DNA of 34,835 nt. Source: an uncultured beta proteobacterium (GTDB lineage: Bacteria; Pseudomonadota; Gammaproteobacteria; Burkholderiales; Burkholderiaceae_C). Under the pieces are notes generated by a model. It did no database searches. It was not told the origin of the DNA and saw only the letters and a program-made list of their open reading frames with translations. Made by a program: the position numbers and the translations under genes. The stretch covers positions 1 to 34,835 of the forward strand of contig CAIPZV010000027.1 of the NCBI GenBank assembly GCA_903869595.1, given 5' to 3'. Positions 30,747-34,835 of the stretch are shown here, piece by piece. Each line of letters opens with the position of its first letter. The first letter of the stretch is position 1.

Positions 30747-33551
30747 ATGGGTCTTAACTGGAACGAAATCAAATCCCGGGCATTGCAATTTAGCAAGACC
30801 TGGGACGACGCCTGCAACGAAAACAGCCAGGCAAAGCCCTTTTGGATTGATTTCTTTGAAATCTTTGGCATCACCGACAAACGCGTCGGCACCTTCGAGC
30901 TGAACGTCAAAAAGCTGGACGGCGCGCAAGGCTTTGTGGATTTGTTTTGGCCGGGCATGCTGCTGGTAGAGCACAAGTCGCGCGGCAAAAACCTTGACGA
31001 TGCGGTGGACCAAGCCGTGGGCTACCTGCACAAGCTGCCCGAGCGCGACCTGCCCCAGCTGGTGGTGGTTTGCGACTTTGCCCGCTTTCGGGTGCGCCGC
31101 TTGGCCACGGGCGAGACGGTGGCGTTTGAGCTCAAGCACCTGCACAAATACATCAAGCTGTTTGGCCTGCTGGCAGGCTACAAGGTGCAAGACATTCGGG
31201 CCGAAGACCCGGTCAACATCAAAGCGGCTGAGCGCATGGGCCGGCTGCACGATGCCCTGAAAGCCAGCGGCTACAGCGGCCACGCGCTGGAAGTGCTGCT
31301 GGTGCGCCTGCTGTTTTGTTTGTTTGCCGACGACACCGGCATTTTTCAGCCAGCGCAATCATTTCGTGACTTTGTCGAAGAACGCACCGCGCCCGATGGC
31401 TCGGACCTGGGGCCGCGACTGGGGCAACTGTTTCAGGTGCTGAACACGCCAGAGAGCCAACGCAATAAAAACATCGACGAACAACTGGGCCAGTTTGCGT
31501 ACATCAACGGCAAGTTGTTTGAAGAAACCCTGCCCATGGCCGATTTCAGCACCGCCATGCGCGAAGCCCTGCTGGATGCGTGCGCCTTGGACTGGTCGGC
31601 CATCAGCCCGGCGATTTTTGGCAGCTTGTTTCAAAGCATCATGGACGACAAAGCCCGCCGCAACCTGGGCGCGCACTACACGTCTGAGGCCAATATCCTC
31701 AAACTCATCAAGCCGCTGTTTTTAGACGAACTGCACGCCGAGTTTGAACGCGTGAAAGGCAACCGCAACAAGCTGTTTGAGTTTCACAAAAAGCTGCGGC
31801 AATTGACGTTTTTAGACCCGGCCTGCGGCTGCGGCAATTTTCTGGTGATCAGCTACCGCGAACTGCGCGAGCTGGAGCTGAAGGTGCTGCGTGCCAGCCA
31901 TGAATTGAGCGTCCACAGAGGCCAACTGGCGGTGGACGTGCATGGTTTGATTGGCGTGAATGTGGACCAATTTTTTGGGATGGAGATTGAAGAGTTCCCT
32001 GCACAAATTGCCCAAGTGGCCCTGTGGCTGGTGGACCACCAAATGAACCTGCGCGTGAGCGTGGAGTTTGGTTTGTACTTTGCCCGCATACCGCTGACGA
32101 GCACGCCGCAAATACGCCACGCCAATGCGCTTCGGTTCGACTGGAACGAGGTGTTGCCAGCGGAAAGGTGTAGTTATGTGTTGGGGAATCCGCCGTTCTT
32201 GGGCAAGACCTACCAAAACAAAGAACAAAAAGCCGACTCGGCTGTGGTGATGCATGGCATACACGGAGCTGGTGACCTTGACTTTGTGTGCGCCTGGTAT
32301 GTGCTGGCCGCGCGATACCTGCAAGGGCGCACGGGCACCCGTGCTGCCTTTGTATCGACCAACAGCATTACCCAAGGCGAACAAGTGGCTGTGCTGTGGG
32401 GCGAGATGCAAAGACTAGGCATGCATATTCACTTTGCGCATCGCACGTTTCAGTGGAGCAATGAAGCCAAAGGAAACGCAGCCGTGCATTGCGTGATCGT
32501 GGGCTTTGGGCACGAAGACCAAGCGGTCAAAACTATTTATGAATATGAAGACATCAAAGGCTTACAGCAAGCTGTGCCTGCCAAGCGCATCAATGCGTAT
32601 TTGGTAGATGCGCCAGATGTATTGCTGAGCAAACGCCGCATGCCAATCTGTTCAGTGAATGAAATGACTTACGGCAGCAAGCCTACTGATGGTGGAAGCT
32701 TGCTATTAAGTAATGAAGAAAAGGATGCATTACTCAGCAAAGAGCCACAAGCTGAAAAATGGATACGCCGATTTTTAGGCGCAGACGAGTTCATCAACAA
32801 AACAGATCGTTGGTGCCTGTGGTTGGTGGAATGCTCGCCCCAAGAACTGCGTCAGATGCCAGAAGTCAGAAAACGTGTCCAGGCAGTCAAAGCTATGCGA
32901 TCAGCAAGCAGCGATAAGCAAACGCAACAAGATGCGGGGACGCCCACACTTTTTCAAAAAATCAGACAACCTAATAGCAATTACCTTTTAATTCCTCTCC
33001 ACAGCTCGGAGAACCGAGACTATGTCCCCATAGGTTTCTGCAATCAAGAAATCATTTGCGGAAATGCTAATTCCATGATTTCTGATGCCACCTTGTTCCA
33101 TTTCGGCGTCATGACCAGCACCATGCACAACGCCTTCATGCGCTTCACCTGCGGACGTCTTGAAAGCCGCTTCCGCTACTCCAACACCATCGTCTACAAC
33201 AACTTCCCTTGGCCCGGCTTCGCAGGCGAACCACTCAGCGAAAAACACCGTACCGCCATCGAGCAAGCCGCCCAAAGCGTTCTCGACGCCCGCGCCCAAT
33301 TTGCAGATTCGTCACTGGCCGACCTCTACGACCCACTGACCATGCCCCCGGCCCTGCTCAAGGCCCACCAAAAACTAGACATCGCCGTAGACGCCGCTTA
33401 CCAATCCAGCGGCGGCAAAAAGTCCTACACCTCCGACGCTGAACGCGTGGCGTTTTTGTTTGAGCTTTATCAGCGGATTACCAGTTTGTTGCCTTCGGCG
33501 GTCGGCAAGAAAACACGAAAAACCAAACTCATAGAAAGGTATTCAATATGA
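30747..33551 (+). CDS. Type IIL restriction-modification enzyme, single chain (MmeI-like)
   Basis: The 934-residue protein combines cleavage, methylation and recognition. The N-terminal PD-(D/E)xK nuclease is seen as FVDLFWPGMLLVEHKSRG (D65, E75, K77). A helical linker follows; the gamma-class adenine methyltransferase has motif I FLDPACGCGNFL near 355 and motif IV YVLGNPPFLG near 480. A target-recognition domain occupies about 640-870. In the family one strand of a short asymmetric site is methylated and DNA is cut about 20 bases away. The C terminus KKTRKTKL is basic, as is common. Base composition drops in the recognition domain. The stop overlaps a small ORF (ATGA), so this gene heads a defence operon. 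The Shine-Dalgarno is weak (GTGAG). Confidence 0.9.
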   Translation: MGLNWNEIKSRALQFSKTWDDACNENSQAKPFWIDFFEIFGITDKRVGTFELNVKKLDGAQGFVDLFWPGMLLVEHKSRGKNLDDAVDQAVGYLHKLPERDLPQLVVVCDFARFRVRRLATGETVAFELKHLHKYIKLFGLLAGYKVQDIRAEDPVNIKAAERMGRLHDALKASGYSGHALEVLLVRLLFCLFADDTGIFQPAQSFRDFVEERTAPDGSDLGPRLGQLFQVLNTPESQRNKNIDEQLGQFAYINGKLFEETLPMADFSTAMREALLDACALDWSAISPAIFGSLFQSIMDDKARRNLGAHYTSEANILKLIKPLFLDELHAEFERVKGNRNKLFEFHKKLRQLTFLDPACGCGNFLVISYRELRELELKVLRASHELSVHRGQLAVDVHGLIGVNVDQFFGMEIEEFPAQIAQVALWLVDHQMNLRVSVEFGLYFARIPLTSTPQIRHANALRFDWNEVLPAERCSYVLGNPPFLGKTYQNKEQKADSAVVMHGIHGAGDLDFVCAWYVLAARYLQGRTGTRAAFVSTNSITQGEQVAVLWGEMQRLGMHIHFAHRTFQWSNEAKGNAAVHCVIVGFGHEDQAVKTIYEYEDIKGLQQAVPAKRINAYLVDAPDVLLSKRRMPICSVNEMTYGSKPTDGGSLLLSNEEKDALLSKEPQAEKWIRRFLGADEFINKTDRWCLWLVECSPQELRQMPEVRKRVQAVKAMRSASSDKQTQQDAGTPTLFQKIRQPNSNYLLIPLHSSENRDYVPIGFCNQEIICGNANSMISDATLFHFGVMTSTMHNAFMRFTCGRLESRFRYSNTIVYNNFPWPGFAGEPLSEKHRTAIEQAAQSVLDARAQFADSSLADLYDPLTMPPALLKAHQKLDIAVDAAYQSSGGKKSYTSDAERVAFLFELYQRITSLLPSAVGKKTRKTKLIERYSI

Positions 33552-33748
33552 CCGAATTGAACCATCGAAGAAAGTCGACACGATTTACACGAACGGCCTC
33601 TTTGCAGCGATTGCTGAGGTTCACGCAAGCGTACCAGAAGACTGCTCAGCTTGAGTTGCCGTCGTTTATGAGTAGTCGGCTTCATGACAGTGAATTGATG
33701 CTGATGCCATCTCTGATCCAAATACAAGTCTTGTCTGTAAGGTCATAA
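33548..33748 (+). CDS. Small ORF of unknown function between the type IIL gene and the ATPase gene
   Basis: A 66-codon frame starts at ATG 33548, overlapping the type IIL stop as ATGA, and ends three bases before the ATPase start. The translation (basic first half, Leu/Met-rich second half) resembles nothing I recognise. A second frame over the same bases, from a TAG near 33533 to TGA at about 33655, reads more naturally (DTIYTNGLFAAIAEVHASVP) but has no start codon. The segment could therefore be a real small protein or a decayed piece of another gene. The spacing fits an operon, and TAAGG (33738-33742) within it serves the next gene. Confidence 0.35.
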   Translation: MTELNHRRKSTRFTRTASLQRLLRFTQAYQKTAQLELPSFMSSRLHDSELMLMPSLIQIQVLSVRS

Positions 33749-33751
33749 CAC

Positions 33752-34747
33752 ATGAGTCTTTTGCTTACCCGCTTCGCAGTAAATGGACTGCATGGAAAGT
33801 TCGACATTGATATACCCATATACGACAATAGGCTGATATTAGTCGGTGTAAATGGGCTAGGGAAAACTACCGTCGTTAATCTGATCTATTTCTTGCTCAC
33901 TGCTCAGTGGGGTCGCTTGCTTGATACGGAGTTTGTTTCTATAGCCATTTGCTTGAACGGGCAGAATCTAGATATTTCACGCCATGACATTCAAAACAAA
34001 AACAACCTCTCTGAAAGAGTTGACAGAGTAGTCGCTCGTATTGCATCGCGCTCGCCTTTTCCAATTCGAGTAGTCCAGAAAATCTTGACTCACCCAGCCT
34101 ACCAGGCATTGTTAGATTTGCCTCCCTCTGAACGAACCAAGGCAGCACGCGATTTAAGTCGTGACCTTGATATGCCAATGTCTTACGTGGTGCGAATACT
34201 TGATGAGATTCCTCGATCTATGACTGGAGACCTCTTTGAATCAACAAGAGACACACCAGCGATAAGTGAACTGTTGTCTGCATTGAAAGATGCGGGAAAT
34301 CAGCAAGTAATTTACTTGCCAACATTCCGTCGAATTGAACAAGACTTGAAGTCCATCTTTCCGAATTTGGAGGATGATGAAATGCGAAAGCTCACGAGCA
34401 GAAGTTCCAATGTTTTCAGTCCTCGAAATAGGGGGCATGTGGAGCTCGTGCAGTTTGGTATGCACGATGTAGAGGCAAAAATAGCTGGAGAGCTAGAGGC
34501 GATTCGTGAAAGGACACGTAGCCAGTTAAAAAACCTGACTGCAAGCTACCTAAAGGACATCATCAGCAACCGAGCGGACGCAATTGAAACTGACCTACTG
34601 CGCGATATTGATGATCAACTGGTAACTAGTGTCTTAGATAGAGTTGAGGAAAACACGTTAAGCCAAGATGATAAGCACGAAGTAAAGCTTGCAATTGGCA
34701 AAATTCGCAGGGTAATCCCCCCGATAGACCAAAGGCCCCAGAAGTAG
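33752..34747 (+). CDS. AAA ATPase (RecF/OLD-like, defence-type), probably 3'-truncated by an IS element
   Basis: The 331-residue product opens like a SMC/OLD-type ATPase: a first strand FAVNGLHGKFDIDIPI, Walker A GVNGLGKTT (about 32-40), then NLIYFLLTAQWGRLLDTEF. A later QVIYLPTFRRIEQDLKSIFP block is common in defence-associated AAA proteins of about 600 residues. Walker B, the signature segment and any C-terminal nuclease domain are missing: the reading frame ends in VIPPIDQRPQK, encoded by sequence that looks like an IS terminus, 24 bases before an IS3-type transposase start. The gene is therefore likely broken. TAAGG nine bases upstream supports ATG 33752. It follows the type IIL enzyme as part of the same operon and is AT-richer than the core genome. 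Confidence 0.75.
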   Translation: MSLLLTRFAVNGLHGKFDIDIPIYDNRLILVGVNGLGKTTVVNLIYFLLTAQWGRLLDTEFVSIAICLNGQNLDISRHDIQNKNNLSERVDRVVARIASRSPFPIRVVQKILTHPAYQALLDLPPSERTKAARDLSRDLDMPMSYVVRILDEIPRSMTGDLFESTRDTPAISELLSALKDAGNQQVIYLPTFRRIEQDLKSIFPNLEDDEMRKLTSRSSNVFSPRNRGHVELVQFGMHDVEAKIAGELEAIRERTRSQLKNLTASYLKDIISNRADAIETDLLRDIDDQLVTSVLDRVEENTLSQDDKHEVKLAIGKIRRVIPPIDQRPQK

Positions 34748-34835
34748 AATTTTCCACAAAGGAATTTCTATATGAAGAAGTCAAGATTTACCGACAGCCA
34801 GATCATGGCTGCGCTCAAACGGGTTGAGGCTGGTC
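34712..34835 (+). mobile_element. Left part of an IS3-family insertion sequence (runs off the window)
   Basis: From about 34712 the sequence changes to a GTAATCCCCCC-type terminus followed by a short leader and a transposase start at 34772. The exact end is uncertain because the right terminal repeat and target duplication are outside the window. Confidence 0.6.
34772..34835 (+). CDS. IS3-family transposase OrfA, N-terminal part
   Basis: ATG 34772, with AAAGGAA (34758-34764) upstream, encodes MKKSRFTDSQIMAALKRVEA and G before the window ends. M-K-K-S-R-F-T-x-x-Q-I-x-x-x-L-K-x-x-E-A-G is the start of the helix-turn-helix OrfA of the IS407/IS2-like branch of the IS3 family. OrfB with the DDE domain should follow by frameshift outside the window. 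Confidence 0.85.
   Translation, partial: MKKSRFTDSQIMAALKRVEAG

Noticed and set aside
30600..31358. 252-codon minus-strand frame over the start of the type IIL gene
   Set aside because: The type IIL frame has clear nuclease motifs here; the opposite frame is a compositional shadow.

Overview
The window is chromosomal DNA of a betaproteobacterium, most likely Burkholderiales/Comamonadaceae (Rhodoferax- or Polaromonas-like). This is inferred from high GC, strong G/C wobble usage, a complete four-gene Anbu proteasome-homologue operon, a DUF423 protein and heterotetrameric sarcosine oxidase genes. The species cannot be fixed from the sequence. No rRNA, tRNA or CRISPR array was seen.

Region 1 (1-5.4 kb) is C1/methylamine catabolism. 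It holds the 3' end of a dimethylglycine-dehydrogenase-like gene and then soxBDAG, tightly coupled, encoding heterotetrameric sarcosine oxidase. Together they suggest stepwise N-demethylation of dimethylglycine/sarcosine to glycine.

Region 2 (5.4-9.4 kb) is a scrapyard of accessory genes. It contains an HI1419/HI1420-type toxin-antitoxin pair whose toxin is cut short by an amber codon, a second copy of the soxG 3' end, a NYN-domain nuclease-like gene, a probable C-terminal remnant of a DNA methyltransferase, a GIY-YIG-like protein, and hicB behind a beheaded hicA.

Region 3 (9.4-12.2 kb) is one large minus-strand gene for a lipoprotein fusing a Lcl/DUF1566-like domain, Ig-like spacers and an arylsulfate sulfotransferase domain with its catalytic residues.

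Region 4 (12.2-15.2 kb) is a 4-hydroxyproline catabolic cluster: a dihydrodipicolinate-synthase-family deaminase, a two-cysteine hydroxyproline epimerase and a GntR/FCD regulator. A pure hexanucleotide repeat lies between the first two.

Region 5 (15.3-21.2 kb) is mixed housekeeping: DUF423 membrane protein, HDAC-family deacetylase, zinc alcohol dehydrogenase, DUF218/YdcF protein, PagL-like outer-membrane protein and an acyl-CoA ligase.

Region 6 (21.2-25.2 kb, minus strand) is the Anbu operon: circularly permuted ATP-grasp, alpha-E, transglutaminase-like, Anbu. It is preceded by a well-spaced sigma-54 -24/-12 element and NtrC-like sites, which suggests nitrogen control.

Region 7 (25.3-30.7 kb) holds an LtaS/MdoB-type sulfatase-fold transferase followed by an acyltransferase-3 protein (cell envelope), a divergent MFS carrier and an NlpC/P60 lipoprotein.

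Region 8 (30.7 kb to the end) is a restriction/defence locus. It has a single-chain type IIL (MmeI-like) restriction-methylation enzyme, a small coupled ORF, and an AAA ATPase gene that appears truncated by an IS3-family element running off the right edge.
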